From G965250275 sp965250275 (GTDB taxonomy: Bacteria; Pseudomonadota; Alphaproteobacteria; Rhodobacterales; Rhodobacteraceae), in the NCBI GenBank assembly GCA_965250275.1, contig OZ252297.1, forward strand, positions 3,472,001-3,536,000: a stretch of 64,000 bases of DNA. Reading direction: 5' to 3'. The notes under the pieces are model-generated. The model searched no databases and was not told where the DNA came from. It saw nothing but the letters and a program-made list of their open reading frames with translations. The position numbers were made by a program, and so were the translations under genes. Positions 1-8,447 of this stretch are shown one piece after another; position 1 is the stretch's first letter; the number at the start of each line of letters is the position of its first letter.

Positions 1-766
1 CCTGCAGTTGCTCCGTGTCTCCGTTACGGTTCACGGCGAGCATCTTGTCGACGCCAACCCGCAGTTCCTCCACCGCCTCGGTCAGACGCTCGGTTTCCTT
101 GACCGGATCATCCGCAATCGGGTTGGTCACAACCACACGCGGTTCGTGCAGCCAGACGCGGCCCTCGGCGGACCCTTCCTGACCGGTGGTCCCACGGAAC
201 ATTACGGTTTGCTTGTGCCGCGCGGACAATGCGGCACCCTCCCCCACAAAGGCGCCGAGCTCGGTCATTTCGGCCAGCACCATCGCCACGACCTCGAGCG
301 CGTAAACCTCGTCCGAAGAGTACTCGCGCGGATCCCGGGACTGGACGACCAGCACACCCAGCATCTCGCCCAATCGCTGTATGGGAATGCCAAGGAACGA
401 TGTGTACCGTTCCTCGCCGGTCTCCGGCATATAGCGAAAGCCCTTTTCGGCAGGCGCATTGGCGGTGTTGATCACCGTGCCGGATTTCGCCACCCGACCC
501 ACCAGCCCCTCGCCAAGACGCATCCGGGTCTCATGCACCGCCTCTTTCTTCAGGCCCTGGGTGGCACAGAGCTCGAGGGTTTCCTCATCCCGGAACAGAT
601 AGATCGAGCAAACCTCGGTGCCCATGCTGTCCCCGATCAGTCCCGTGATCCGGTCAAGCCGCGCCTGACCTGCCACGTCACTCGCCAACGCCTCGCGCAG
701 GCGCCCGAGCAGTTTGCGGCTCTCCGTGTCGGTGCGTTCGGACATGCGGCGCCCCATCCCCTCCAT
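1..766 (-). CDS. ptsP: Phosphoenolpyruvate-protein phosphotransferase PtsP, N-terminal part (truncated by window edge)
   Basis: This is enzyme I of the nitrogen-related PTS, a cytosolic phosphorelay that takes phosphate from PEP to NPr and EIIA-Ntr. Only the first 250 or so residues are present; the rest lies beyond base 1. A GAF domain is clear (MGTEVCSIYLFRDE early, then RLGEGLVGRVA and a GVLVVQSRDPREYSSDEV stretch). It is followed by the start of the PEP-utilising N domain (GEGAALSARHK...). Starts in frame lie at 766, 757 and 745; the GGAGGGG just upstream of the inner ATGs makes 757 or 745 as likely as 766. lysC is two operons upstream on the same strand, and ptsP commonly sits near lysC in Rhodobacterales. 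Identification is by family recognition. Confidence 0.9.
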   Translation of the reverse strand, partial: MEGMGRRMSERTDTESRKLLGRLREALASDVAGQARLDRITGLIGDSMGTEVCSIYLFRDEETLELCATQGLKKEAVHETRMRLGEGLVGRVAKSGTVINTANAPAEKGFRYMPETGEERYTSFLGIPIQRLGEMLGVLVVQSRDPREYSSDEVYALEVVAMVLAEMTELGAFVGEGAALSARHKQTVMFRGTTGQEGSAEGRVWLHEPRVVVTNPIADDPVKETERLTEAVEELRVGVDKMLAVNRNGDTEQLQ

Positions 767-1021
767 CAGTCCGGAAATCCCGGCGATTCTTTCTAAACCA
801 CACCGCAACCACAGGTAAAATGGGAATCATCAACCGACCAAGGCCGCAGCTTCAACAACCAGACTATGATTTTCGTTTCGTTTCAGTGGCTTTCGCACAA
901 CTCGGGCATGATTCGCAGTGAGTCGGTTTTTGGCCGGTCGGTGCTCTGAAATGCATCTCTACGCGGCAACGGTAGTTGGGGGCGCCGCAAAGTGGTCGGC
1001 GCTACGACGCGCCACCAGTGA

Positions 1022-1624
1022 CTAGGGCTCGATGGCCATGGAAAGCCGACGCATCAGCCGTTCAATGGCGATCGTGGCGTCCTTTTGGTTTAGCCCGATT
1101 GTCCCGGTGACATCCGACTGCAGCAGACTTGCGATCCCATGCAGGGCGGACCAGACAAAGATCGCGTCATGCCGCGGCGAGTCCGCAACGGGGTGGTCCG
1201 GATCGCGCAGCGGCGCATCCGCCAGCCGGTCCCGAAGCAGCGCAAAGGCATGTTCCGCCTCTGCCAACATGTCCGGGTGATCCGAAGGCGCGGGCAAGGG
1301 TGTGTTGAACATCAACCGGTACTTGAGCGGGTGGGATTGGGCGAATTCCAGATAGGCCATCCCCATATGGGCAAGGTCCTCGAACGGCTCGTCACTGCGC
1401 GGCCGCGCCTCAAGCGCTTCGGAAAAGCTCCGGAAACAACGCGCCACAACCGCTGCCAGGATGTGATCACGTGAGGCGAAATGCTTGTAGGGCGCTTGAT
1501 GCGACACGCTGAGCCGACGCGCCACTTCGCGCAGGCTCAGGTTTTCCACTCCCTTTTCTTCTACAACTGCAAACGCTTCGTCGATCAAAGCGTCCTTGAG
1601 AGCGTCACTTCTGAGCTTCGGCAT
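1022..1624 (-). CDS. TetR/AcrR family transcriptional regulator
   Basis: 200-aa one-component repressor. The N-terminal helix-turn-helix covers about residues 8-55 (LSLREVARRLSVSHQAPYKHF is the recognition region, with the typical TetR Y-KHF end). The C-terminal part, about 75-195, looks like the WHG/TetR_C_33-type ligand-binding domain (SHPLKYRLMF, WSALHGIASLLQSD). Its start codon lies inside the 3' end of the upstream SDR gene (20-bp overlap), so the two are co-transcribed and probably translationally coupled. It most likely binds the 45-bp inverted-repeat element at 2437-2481 and represses its own operon; that is inference from position and symmetry. The ligand is unknown. Confidence 0.9.
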   Translation of the reverse strand: MPKLRSDALKDALIDEAFAVVEEKGVENLSLREVARRLSVSHQAPYKHFASRDHILAAVVARCFRSFSEALEARPRSDEPFEDLAHMGMAYLEFAQSHPLKYRLMFNTPLPAPSDHPDMLAEAEHAFALLRDRLADAPLRDPDHPVADSPRHDAIFVWSALHGIASLLQSDVTGTIGLNQKDATIAIERLMRRLSMAIEP

Positions 1625-2420
1625 CGCGGTGTTTGGTCATCCCGGTCATTATGCGACCCAGTATCCGGCTTCTCGCCGCACGCGGCAAGGTGGCCAGCGC
1701 ATATCCAAGCACCTTGGACTGTGCCCCGGGACGCACGGTCACGCGGCGGCCCAAAGCCGAAATCGTTCCGCGCGCGACGATCTCCGGGGTTGCGGCAGCC
1801 CCCATTTTCATGCCGGCACGCGTGGCGAAGCCGCTGTGCACCGGGCCCGGCGCACTTGACAAAACATCCACCCCATGAGGGCGCAGCTCGGCCGCAAGCC
1901 CTTCCGCAAAGCTCTGAACATAGGCTTTTGTCGCGGCGTAATTCGCAGATTGCGCCACACCCTGAAAACCAACGATCGATCCCATCAAGATCATTCCACC
2001 CCGTCCGCGGGCGCGCATCTGCTGTCCAATGGGATGAGCAAGTGCTGTGAGTGCCCGGCAATTGACGTCGATCATCTCAAGTTCGTCTTGCAGTTGACCG
2101 TCCAGAAAGGCGCCGGAGGTGCCAAATCCTGCGCAGCCAACATAGAGCCCGACCTCTTTGTCAGAAATCGACTCAAGAACGCGCTCTACGCCCGATTGCG
2201 TTCCAAGATCAGCCGGAACCACGTCCACGGCGACCTGATGCGTTTCACGCAATTGTGCCGCCAACTCGTTCAGCTTTTCGGCGCGCCGCGCCACCAGAAC
2301 CAACTCAAAACCGCGTGCGGCGAGTTCGGACGCAATTGCAGCTCCGATCCCGTCCGAGGCACCCGTGACCAATCCGGTTGGACCGTATTTTGTTGCGAAC
2401 TGCGCCGTGGTCGGTGTCAT
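1605..2420 (-). CDS. Short-chain dehydrogenase/reductase (SDR)
   Basis: 271-aa classical SDR oxidoreductase, NAD(P)-dependent; substrate unknown. A Rossmann glycine motif TGASDGIG lies near residue 17, the active-site serine is in the LMGSIVGF segment, and YAATK is the catalytic YxxxK. The C-terminal end is basic and hydrophobic (RILGRIMTGMTKH). An upstream ATG exists at 2432, but 2420 is preferred because GGAG sits six bases upstream of it as a Shine-Dalgarno and the protein then begins MTPTTAQF, close to the Rossmann fold. It is the first gene of a two-gene unit with the TetR regulator, under a promoter that overlaps a perfect inverted repeat. Such SDR-TetR pairs usually respond to a small hydrophobic compound; nothing here identifies it. 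Confidence 0.88.
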   Translation of the reverse strand: MTPTTAQFATKYGPTGLVTGASDGIGAAIASELAARGFELVLVARRAEKLNELAAQLRETHQVAVDVVPADLGTQSGVERVLESISDKEVGLYVGCAGFGTSGAFLDGQLQDELEMIDVNCRALTALAHPIGQQMRARGRGGMILMGSIVGFQGVAQSANYAATKAYVQSFAEGLAAELRPHGVDVLSSAPGPVHSGFATRAGMKMGAAATPEIVARGTISALGRRVTVRPGAQSKVLGYALATLPRAARSRILGRIMTGMTKHRDAEAQK

Positions 2421-2436
2421 GATCAGCTCCATTCTG

Positions 2437-2481
2437 GTTGACAGTGTCTACTTTATCTGGAATTGAGTAGACACTGTCAAC
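2437..2481. promoter_or_regulatory. Operator-promoter: perfect 15-bp inverted repeat
   Basis: Arms at 2437-2451 (GTTGACAGTGTCTAC) and 2467-2481 are perfect reverse complements, with a 15-bp spacer. Each arm is itself nearly symmetric (GACA-G-TGTC), so the element reads as two TetR half-palindromes. On the minus strand, TTGACA at 2480-2475 and GATAAA at 2457-2452 are 17 bp apart, making a credible -35/-10 for the SDR-tetR unit. One arm covers the -35 and the other lies just downstream of the -10. The plus-strand gene at 2497 starts 16 bp away and could be controlled by the same element. TetR binding is inferred. Confidence 0.8.
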
Positions 2482-2496
2482 TTTTGTGAGCAAGCG

Positions 2497-2838
2497 ATGC
2501 AAGCTACGCACTACGTTTCGATCACCGGGCTACGGGTGCGCCGCATCTGGCATACGCCTATCTTTTGGCGGTATGCCTTGGCCGCCATGGCCCAAGCACG
2601 CCAGGATCCGGGATGTCTGATTGCCGAGGCACGCACAATTGACGGCGTTCACCACACCCGCAGCCTCTGGCGCGACCAGCAAGCGATGAAAAACTACCTG
2701 CGAAACGGTGCCCACCTGCGGGCGATGCAGCAATTCAACCGCATCGCCACAGGGAAAACATTGGGATATGCCGCAGACGCGCTACCGGAGTGGGACGACC
2801 TGCATCAGATGTGGCTGGAGCGCGGACGCGAAGTCTGA
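2497..2838 (+). CDS. Hypothetical protein, ABM/dimeric alpha-beta barrel-like
   Basis: 113-aa soluble protein without a signal peptide. The pattern (YVSITGLRVR at the start, WRYALAAMAQARQDPGCL, then HTRSLWRDQQAMKNYL and HLRAMQQF) resembles small dimeric alpha-beta-barrel proteins related to antibiotic-biosynthesis monooxygenases, often annotated DUF3291-like or spheroidene-monooxygenase-like. A true catalytic role is not established for these. It diverges from the SDR-tetR operon, 16 bp from the shared inverted repeat, so it may belong to the same regulon. Its 3' end faces lysC with 10 bp between them. The family assignment is tentative; that it is a real gene is likely from codon use and position. 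Confidence 0.65.
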   Translation: MQATHYVSITGLRVRRIWHTPIFWRYALAAMAQARQDPGCLIAEARTIDGVHHTRSLWRDQQAMKNYLRNGAHLRAMQQFNRIATGKTLGYAADALPEWDDLHQMWLERGREV

Positions 2839-2848
2839 GACCTTCGGT

Positions 2849-4087
2849 TCAGGCCGCTTTTTCAAGCTCAAATGCGTCGTGCAGCGCCTGCACCGCCAGT
2901 TCCATGTACTTCCTGTCAATCAGAACCGAAATCTTGATCTCGGACGTCGTGATAACTTTGATATTGATGCCTTCACCCGACAGGACCTTGAACATCTTTG
3001 CCGCAACACCAGTGTGGCTGCGCATTCCGATGCCCACCACAGACACCTTGGCCACGTCCTTGTCCGCAACGAGCTCAGCGAAGTTCAGTACCCCGGTGTC
3101 CTTGGTCTCGGCCAGCGCGTGCTCGGCCCGCGCCACCTGATCGGTCGGACAAGAGAAGGTCATGTCGGTGCGACCCTCTTCCGATATGTTCTGAACAATC
3201 ATGTCGACATTCACACCCGCATCACTGAGCGCCGTGAAGATCAGGGCCGCGATTCCCGGTCGGTCCGCAACAGAAAGCAGCGTGAGCTTGGCTTCGTCCC
3301 GGGAATAAGCAACCCCGGCCACAACATTCGATTCCATGATATCCTCCTCGGCGCAGACCAGCGTACCTGCGTTGTCCGACTGACCTTCAAAACTAGACAG
3401 CACCCGCAGACGCACATTGTACCGCATGGCCAGCTCAACCGAGCGGGTCTGCAGCACCTTGGCACCCAGCGAGGCCAGTTCCAGCATTTCTTCGTAAGCG
3501 ATCTTGTCGAGCTTGCGTGCCTTCTCGGTGATGCGGGGGTCGGTGGTGTAAACCCCGTCCACATCGGTGTAGATATCACACCGTTCAGCGCCAAATGCCG
3601 CGGCAAAGGCGACCGCCGTCGTGTCTGATCCGCCGCGGCCCAACGTGGTGACACGCCCTTCCGGGCTGATGCCCTGAAATCCTGCAACAACAGCAACTTT
3701 CATGCCTTCATTGAACTTCTGCATGATGTTGTCGGTCGGGATTTCTTCTATCCGCGCGGCCGAATGGGCGCTGGTTGTGAGAAGCGGCACTTGCCAACCC
3801 TGCCAGCTGCGCGCCGGCACGTCCATTTCCTGCAATGTCAGCGCCATCAGGCCTGCCGTCACATTCTCTCCGCTGGAAACCACGGCGTCATATTCGCGCG
3901 CATCAAAGAGCGGCGAGGTTTCATTCACCCAGCCCACAAGTTCGTTGGTCTTTCCCGACATCGCGCTGACGATCACGATGACATCGTACCCCCGGGCGAC
4001 TTCGACACCGACCCGTTTCGCAGCGCGTCGGATGCGGTCGGGGTTGGCGACAGAGGTTCCGCCGAATTTCATCACCAGAATGGGCAT
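2849..4087 (-). CDS. lysC: Aspartate kinase
   Basis: 412-aa aspartokinase, which phosphorylates L-aspartate to open the pathway to lysine, threonine, methionine and diaminopimelate. The catalytic domain (1 to about 245) starts with KFGGTSVANPDRI and contains GRGGSDTTA and TDVDGVYTTDPR. Two ACT regulatory modules follow (about 265-410, including RPGIAALIFTALSDAGVNVDMIV and HTGVAAKMFKVLS), the usual arrangement for lysine/threonine feedback inhibition. Length matches the family. The next gene downstream on its strand is the SDR/tetR unit and then ptsP, though the ABM-like gene lies convergent between them. Regulation beyond ACT feedback is not visible. Confidence 0.97.
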   Translation of the reverse strand: MPILVMKFGGTSVANPDRIRRAAKRVGVEVARGYDVIVIVSAMSGKTNELVGWVNETSPLFDAREYDAVVSSGENVTAGLMALTLQEMDVPARSWQGWQVPLLTTSAHSAARIEEIPTDNIMQKFNEGMKVAVVAGFQGISPEGRVTTLGRGGSDTTAVAFAAAFGAERCDIYTDVDGVYTTDPRITEKARKLDKIAYEEMLELASLGAKVLQTRSVELAMRYNVRLRVLSSFEGQSDNAGTLVCAEEDIMESNVVAGVAYSRDEAKLTLLSVADRPGIAALIFTALSDAGVNVDMIVQNISEEGRTDMTFSCPTDQVARAEHALAETKDTGVLNFAELVADKDVAKVSVVGIGMRSHTGVAAKMFKVLSGEGINIKVITTSEIKISVLIDRKYMELAVQALHDAFELEKAA

Positions 4088-4249
4088 ATGCGGGGCTCCT
4101 TGGTCCCAGCGGCTTGGGTCAGCGCCTCATAAGCGACCCCTTTGCGCAGAGCAAGGCGACATTCCTCCCCTGTTTCGCGGGGATCACAGCGCTTTACACT
4201 GGCTCTTGGCTGGTGCAACGGTGCACGCAACGCCATCATGGAGCAAACT

Positions 4250-4612
4250 ATGCGCTTCCTTGCCGCGATTGCGATCGCGACTGTGTCTGCACTGCCCGCC
4301 TCAGCCAACCAGGCCGAGGTCGATGCCACGGATGGCGAACGCGATCTGGGCAAGCTTCCGTGCGCGCAGTTGGCTGGACAAACGGTCTCGAACTGCCCGT
4401 TCGAAGCCCTGCGCAAATCTGACGGGACCGCGACCTTGCGGGTTCTGCTGCCGGACCAAAGCGTACGCTACATCTATTTCGAAGCTGGCAAGCCGACGGG
4501 CACCGACTCCACCGACCCCATCAGCACCGACATGCAAGGCAATGTTCTACTGATCTATGTCGGGCCGACCGAACGGTTCGAAGTGCCGTCAGACCTCGTG
4601 ATTTCCGAGTAA
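4250..4612 (+). CDS. Small exported protein of unknown function
   Basis: 120-aa protein with a clear Sec signal peptide (MRFLAAIAIATVSALPASA, cleavage after ASA), so it is probably periplasmic. The mature part has a conserved-looking CAQLAGQTVSNCPFEAL segment with two cysteines (possible disulfide), then TLRVLLPDQSVRYIYFEAGK and a beta-rich end (VLLIYVGPTERFEVPSDLVIS). ATG 4250 is chosen over ATG 4238 because GGAG at 4240-4243 is correctly spaced for it and the protein then begins directly with the signal peptide. It diverges from lysC and converges on the SDR gene at 4660. I do not recognise a named family. Confidence 0.75.
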   Translation: MRFLAAIAIATVSALPASANQAEVDATDGERDLGKLPCAQLAGQTVSNCPFEALRKSDGTATLRVLLPDQSVRYIYFEAGKPTGTDSTDPISTDMQGNVLLIYVGPTERFEVPSDLVISE

Positions 4613-4659
4613 CCACACCAACAGAGTGTGGTGCGTGCCAAAGGCGGAACCCTGTCGCC

Positions 4660-5304
4660 TCAATAGGGATGCGCGCGGCCATCCCATGTTTCGAAACAGC
4701 CACTGGTTTGCAACGATAGCGCGCCAAAACGCTCCACCAAACCCGTCGCCGCCTGATCGACGGTGATCTCTGCGGCGCTGCCGCCCATAGTCGTTTGGAC
4801 CCAGCCGGGATGGTAAATGCCCACAGCGATGCCATCACTGCGTAGATCGGTTGCGAGATTGCGACCCAAATTGAGCGCTGCGGCTTTCGAGGCGCGATAG
4901 ATGTAACTGCCGCCCGGCGCGCGCTCATGTGAGGCCATCTGCGAAGACAGGATCGCGATCTTGGCGCCCTTCGCCTGCCGCAGATTGGGCAGAAGGTTTT
5001 GAACAGTCAGAAACACACCCGTCACATTGACGGCAAATGTGTCGGCCCACATCTGAGCGGGATAGCCTTCCTCAAGTGATTGGCCCTTGTCAGGATAAAC
5101 ACCCGCATTGCAGATCAGCAAATCAATCGGTTGCCCGGACAGGTTATCTGCCAATGCGCGGTGCTCTTCCGGCTGTGTAACGTCCAACCTGTGCGCGGCG
5201 CTGCCGTCGCGGGACACTCCGGTCACCTGATGCCCATCGGAGGTGTAGCGCGTCACAAGCGCGGCCCCAATACCGCGATTGGCGCCAGTGATCAGAACGT
5301 GCAT
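4660..5304 (-). CDS. SDR family oxidoreductase (C-factor-like)
   Basis: 214-aa short-chain dehydrogenase. It has the TGANRGIG dinucleotide-binding motif at residues 6-13, NAG in LLICNAGVYP, an active-site serine in AILSSQMAS and YRASKAA as YxxxK. It is shorter than typical 250-aa SDRs, as in the C-signal/CsgA-like subgroup, whose substrates are mostly unknown. Its start is 4 bp downstream of the DUF1178 stop, so both are one transcription unit, probably with the NUDIX gene upstream as well. No specific substrate can be proposed. Confidence 0.85.
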   Translation of the reverse strand: MHVLITGANRGIGAALVTRYTSDGHQVTGVSRDGSAAHRLDVTQPEEHRALADNLSGQPIDLLICNAGVYPDKGQSLEEGYPAQMWADTFAVNVTGVFLTVQNLLPNLRQAKGAKIAILSSQMASHERAPGGSYIYRASKAAALNLGRNLATDLRSDGIAVGIYHPGWVQTTMGGSAAEITVDQAATGLVERFGALSLQTSGCFETWDGRAHPY

Positions 5305-5308
5305 CGGC

Positions 5309-5746
5309 CTAGTTCGTCTTTCTTTGAGGCAGGAATGGCAGTGGGGCGACCGGAATACCGTCTTCCATCAACGCGCGCGCATCGTCGGGGCGCGCTTCGC
5401 CATAGATCGACCGCTCCGGGCTTTCCCCTTCGTGGATCGCGCGTGCCTCTGAAGCGAAGTCATCTCCGACATAGTCCGAATTCTCTTCGACCTTGCGCCG
5501 CAGTTCAGCGAGTGCTTGTTCCGCAGGATGCTGGGGTTCGCTGAGCGCAGGGACCGCGGCTGGTTCTGCATCGCTGGCAGATTTGACACGGACATTTGGA
5601 GCCATAACCGCCTTTTGGATCTTTGGGCTTCCACAAACGGCACAGACAATCATGCCGGCATTGGCCAGCTTGTCGTAGGCATCAGCGGATTGAAACCAGC
5701 TGTCAAACTGATGTCCCTCCGCACATTTCAAAGCATACTGGATCAT
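5309..5746 (-). CDS. DUF1178 family protein
   Basis: 145-aa conserved alphaproteobacterial protein of unknown function. The N-terminus carries the family's zinc-ribbon-like arrangement: ALKCAEGHQFDSWF (residues 5-18) and VCAVCGSPKIQKAVMAP (about 34-50), with cysteines in C-(x)-H and CxxC pairs. The C-terminal half contains a conserved acidic-helical region (VGDDFASEARAIHEGESPERSIYGEA). It is soluble and probably metal-binding. Between NUDIX (69 bp upstream) and SDR (4 bp downstream) on the same strand, an order seen often in this group. Confidence 0.9.
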   Translation of the reverse strand: MIQYALKCAEGHQFDSWFQSADAYDKLANAGMIVCAVCGSPKIQKAVMAPNVRVKSASDAEPAAVPALSEPQHPAEQALAELRRKVEENSDYVGDDFASEARAIHEGESPERSIYGEARPDDARALMEDGIPVAPLPFLPQRKTN

Positions 5747-5815
5747 ACGTCGCTCAAATGGCCGGTCGCACGATTACATATCGGAGACGCCTGCCAGTTC
5801 AAGCCCCAGCGCACC

Positions 5816-6280
5816 TTACGGTAGGTCGCGCGGGTCGAAATCCGACAGGATTCTCGACAGTTCGGGTTCGTCCACTTTACCCGCAGCCTTGCGTGGCGCG
5901 TACCATCTGCGGCGGCGCTGCCCCATCTCGGGATACTTGCGGGCCAGCGATTCAACGCGAACGGGGTAAACCATCGCCAGACAAGGCAAATCGTCGCCTT
6001 CTTCCATTTCCTTGTTGTAGGAATAGATGCCGATGCACTGGTCTATCGCCTCGCCGACCACACCGGCTTCTTCCCAGGCCTCCTGCGCTGCGGACGCGGC
6101 TGGTGTCAGACCACGGTTCGGCCAGCCTTTGGGCACAATCCATCGGCCTGTGCCGCGTGACGAAATCAGCAGGACTTCAGGTTTGTCGCGCTTGACGCGA
6201 AAGCACAAAGCCGAAAATTGGCTGCGCATATCCATTTTGTTCGTCGGACGAACCGACAACGGCAATTGCTTAATCAACAT
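5816..6280 (-). CDS. NUDIX hydrolase
   Basis: 154-aa NUDIX-fold protein of the type related to diphosphoinositol-polyphosphate phosphohydrolases (GRWIVPKGWP before the box). The box (about residues 55-77) is a variant of Gx5Ex7REUxEExGU: the first Glu is Leu and the Arg is Gln, while the metal-binding EE of EAWEEAGV is kept, so hydrolysis is still plausible. Substrate unknown; bacterial members hydrolyse nucleotide or polyphosphate anhydrides. The upstream region 6281-6437 is AT-rich and probably carries the promoter for this gene and the DUF1178-SDR pair. Confidence 0.88.
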   Translation of the reverse strand: MLIKQLPLSVRPTNKMDMRSQFSALCFRVKRDKPEVLLISSRGTGRWIVPKGWPNRGLTPAASAAQEAWEEAGVVGEAIDQCIGIYSYNKEMEEGDDLPCLAMVYPVRVESLARKYPEMGQRRRRWYAPRKAAGKVDEPELSRILSDFDPRDLP

Positions 6281-6437
6281 TGCTCTTCTTAATGCCTCAG
6301 GCTTTTTTGTAACTTACAGGACATGGGCATTGACCGCACCCCAATCCTAGAACTCTTCACAAACTTGTCACGCGGTGTGCCGCCTAACACACACATTAGG
6401 GCCTTATTTGAAAGGGTTACGGTGATCGCCTGACCCA

Positions 6438-7196
6438 CTATCGCGGTAACTTCTGCATGCGATCCTTCAGCCGGAGGACCAGTTCCTCGGTGGGGATGTC
6501 TGCCTGAATAGAGAGTTTGCGCAACCCAAAATGGACATGCGAAATCTGCTGATAGTAGTTGGCGTAGACATAATTGGTCGTCGCCCCCGCCACGGCCCCA
6601 AGCACGGGCACCGTCTGCGCCGCAAGCTTTTGGCCCAGCACGGTGGCCAGGCGTGGCGCGACCGCAGCAATCATCTTTTGCATGGCCCCTCCGGAAAGCG
6701 TCAGCCGAACAGAGATAAAGCCCAGATCCGCGCCGTCATCGCTTTCCAGCGGTCCGGCTGCTGAAAAGACGCGGACACAGTCGAATTGCACATTTTTTGA
6801 TGCCGGATCAAAGCCTTGCTCGGCCGCGGCCCCTTGAATGCTGCGCAAGAGCATTGTCGTGGTGACGGGCAGTTCCACAAAAGCGGAGGGAAGGCCCCCG
6901 AAGCCGCCCGCGGCACCCAAACCGGCTGTGACCATGCTGTTCACCCAGTGTGGCTGATCGGGGACAGTGCCGCGAGATCGATGCGCCGCCTCCATGGCGC
7001 CCGTCAACGCCGCCTCCGTCGCACCCGTCAAACCCGAGCGCACCGATGCGGGCAGTTTTTGAAGCAAGTCTTCAGCCTGCCCGCCCAATGCATTCAGCAG
7101 CCGTACACCTGCGCCGCCGGCCGCGCGGTATCGCCGCGCCAGGGCATCCAGTTCGGCTTCTGCATCGACCGGCGTCAGAACGACGATGTCATCCAT
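6438..7196 (-). CDS. EcsC family protein
   Basis: 252-aa EcsC-like protein. The family is named after the third gene of the Bacillus ecs operon, and its biochemical function is unknown. Features are a glycine-rich hydrophobic centre (GLGAAGGFGGLPSAFVELPVTTTMLLRSIQ), conserved in the family, and the end NYVYANYYQQISHVHFGLRKL. No signal peptide; likely membrane-associated. Start 7196 is chosen (MDDIVVLTPVD) because AGAGG lies six bases upstream; an upstream TTG has no ribosome site. GNAT acetyltransferase lies 48 bp upstream on the same strand, possibly co-transcribed. Confidence 0.85.
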   Translation of the reverse strand: MDDIVVLTPVDAEAELDALARRYRAAGGAGVRLLNALGGQAEDLLQKLPASVRSGLTGATEAALTGAMEAAHRSRGTVPDQPHWVNSMVTAGLGAAGGFGGLPSAFVELPVTTTMLLRSIQGAAAEQGFDPASKNVQFDCVRVFSAAGPLESDDGADLGFISVRLTLSGGAMQKMIAAVAPRLATVLGQKLAAQTVPVLGAVAGATTNYVYANYYQQISHVHFGLRKLSIQADIPTEELVLRLKDRMQKLPR

Positions 7197-7244
7197 GTCC
7201 AACCTCTTGTTCAGCAATCAAGATTGGCATCGAAAGGCCGATTT

Positions 7245-7742
7245 TCAATGCTGCTCGTCCTTCCAGCGGGCCACGGCGCCCTGCACACCCTCCCAGGCGT
7301 CCGAGCGCAAACCAAAGCCCAGAACGCGTTTGGGGTTAGTCGGCGGGGGCATCTCAACCCCCTGCAACTCAACAAAACCAAAACGGCCATAATACGGGGC
7401 ATCCCCCACCAGCATGACCCGATCCCAACCATTGCGGGCCGCTGCGTCCAATGCGTCGCGAATGAGCGCCCCGCCCAGCCCTTCGCCCTGTCTGGTCGGG
7501 TGCACGGCCACCGGACCCAAGAGCAGTGCAGAATGGCCGCCAACCCGAACGGGCCAAAAGCGAATTGCCCCAGCCAGAATTCCGGCCTGGTCCCTTGCCA
7601 CACGGGACAGATCGTCAACCGGATCGATGCCGTCGCGCAATCGGTAAGACGACAAGGCTTCACGACCCGGCGCAAAGCACAGGTCAAAGAGGGCCTCCAC
7701 CTCCCACCAATCGTCCGGAGTTTCCGGTCTCAGCTCAATCAC
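7245..7742 (-). CDS. GNAT family N-acetyltransferase (YhbS-like)
   Basis: 165-aa acetyl-CoA-dependent N-acetyltransferase. The core is LLLGPVAVHPTRQGEGLGGALIRDALDAA, where RQGEGLGG is the acetyl-CoA pyrophosphate loop (motif A), followed by YYGRFGF, typical of the YhbS subgroup. The start is GTG (VIELRPETPDD); no ATG is available nearby. Substrate unknown. The 5' end faces the divergent flavin reductase gene (84 bp between the starts). Confidence 0.88.
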   Translation of the reverse strand: MIELRPETPDDWWEVEALFDLCFAPGREALSSYRLRDGIDPVDDLSRVARDQAGILAGAIRFWPVRVGGHSALLLGPVAVHPTRQGEGLGGALIRDALDAAARNGWDRVMLVGDAPYYGRFGFVELQGVEMPPPTNPKRVLGFGLRSDAWEGVQGAVARWKDEQH

Positions 7743-7826
7743 CTGCCCGCGCCCTGCCTGTAATTTTCAGCGGTGGCATTCGCCCTAGCATGACGTTACC
7801 CCTTGGGCAAACAACCGGAGACACAG

Positions 7827-8432
7827 ATGTTCTACCGCCCCGAAAAAGGCCATGGCCTGCCCCACAACCCCTTCAATGCGATCGTGACTCCGCGCCCGAT
7901 TGGATGGATTTCGTCGCGCAGTTCAGATGGAATCGACAACCTGGCCCCCTATTCCTTCTTCAATGCCATTGCCTATGTTCCGCCGCAGGTGATGTTCGCC
8001 TCGACAACGACGAAATCCGATCAGGATGGCACCAAAGACAGCGTGGCCAACATTCGCGAGACCGGCGTGTTTTGCGTGAACATTGTCGAATACGCGATGC
8101 GGGACGCGATGAACGCAAGCTCAGCAGACCTGCCCAAGGAAACGGACGAGTTCGAAGTTGCCGGTCTGAAGGCGCTGCCCTGCGAAACCGTCGCCTGCGC
8201 ACGCGTGGCGGATGCGCCCGCGGCACTCGAATGCAAACTCACCGACATCGTTACCTTGCCGGGCGAGGGAAACTTCCTCGTGCTGGGCGAGGTTACGGGC
8301 GTGCACATGCGGGACGACTGTGTCGTGAACGGCCGGTTCGATGTGTCAACGTTCCAGCCACTCGCACGAATGGGCTACAGGGACTACACCCATGTGACCA
8401 GCATCTTTGAGCTGATCCGTCCGGACGACTAA
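7827..8432 (+). CDS. Flavin reductase family protein (FMN-binding split barrel)
   Basis: 201-aa flavin-binding protein of the flavin reductase-like superfamily. NAIVTPRPIGWISS and APYSFFNAIAYVPP are the signature FMN-contacting segments near the N-terminus. Proteins of this family reduce FMN with NAD(P)H or act as flavoenzyme partners; the specific role is unknown. ATG 7827 is chosen because GGAG is spaced seven bases upstream; an ATG at 7803 would add eight unconserved residues. It diverges from the GNAT gene and converges on the SulP transporter (15 bp gap). Confidence 0.88.
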   Translation: MFYRPEKGHGLPHNPFNAIVTPRPIGWISSRSSDGIDNLAPYSFFNAIAYVPPQVMFASTTTKSDQDGTKDSVANIRETGVFCVNIVEYAMRDAMNASSADLPKETDEFEVAGLKALPCETVACARVADAPAALECKLTDIVTLPGEGNFLVLGEVTGVHMRDDCVVNGRFDVSTFQPLARMGYRDYTHVTSIFELIRPDD

Positions 8433-8447
8433 CGCGGTCCTGGGCGG

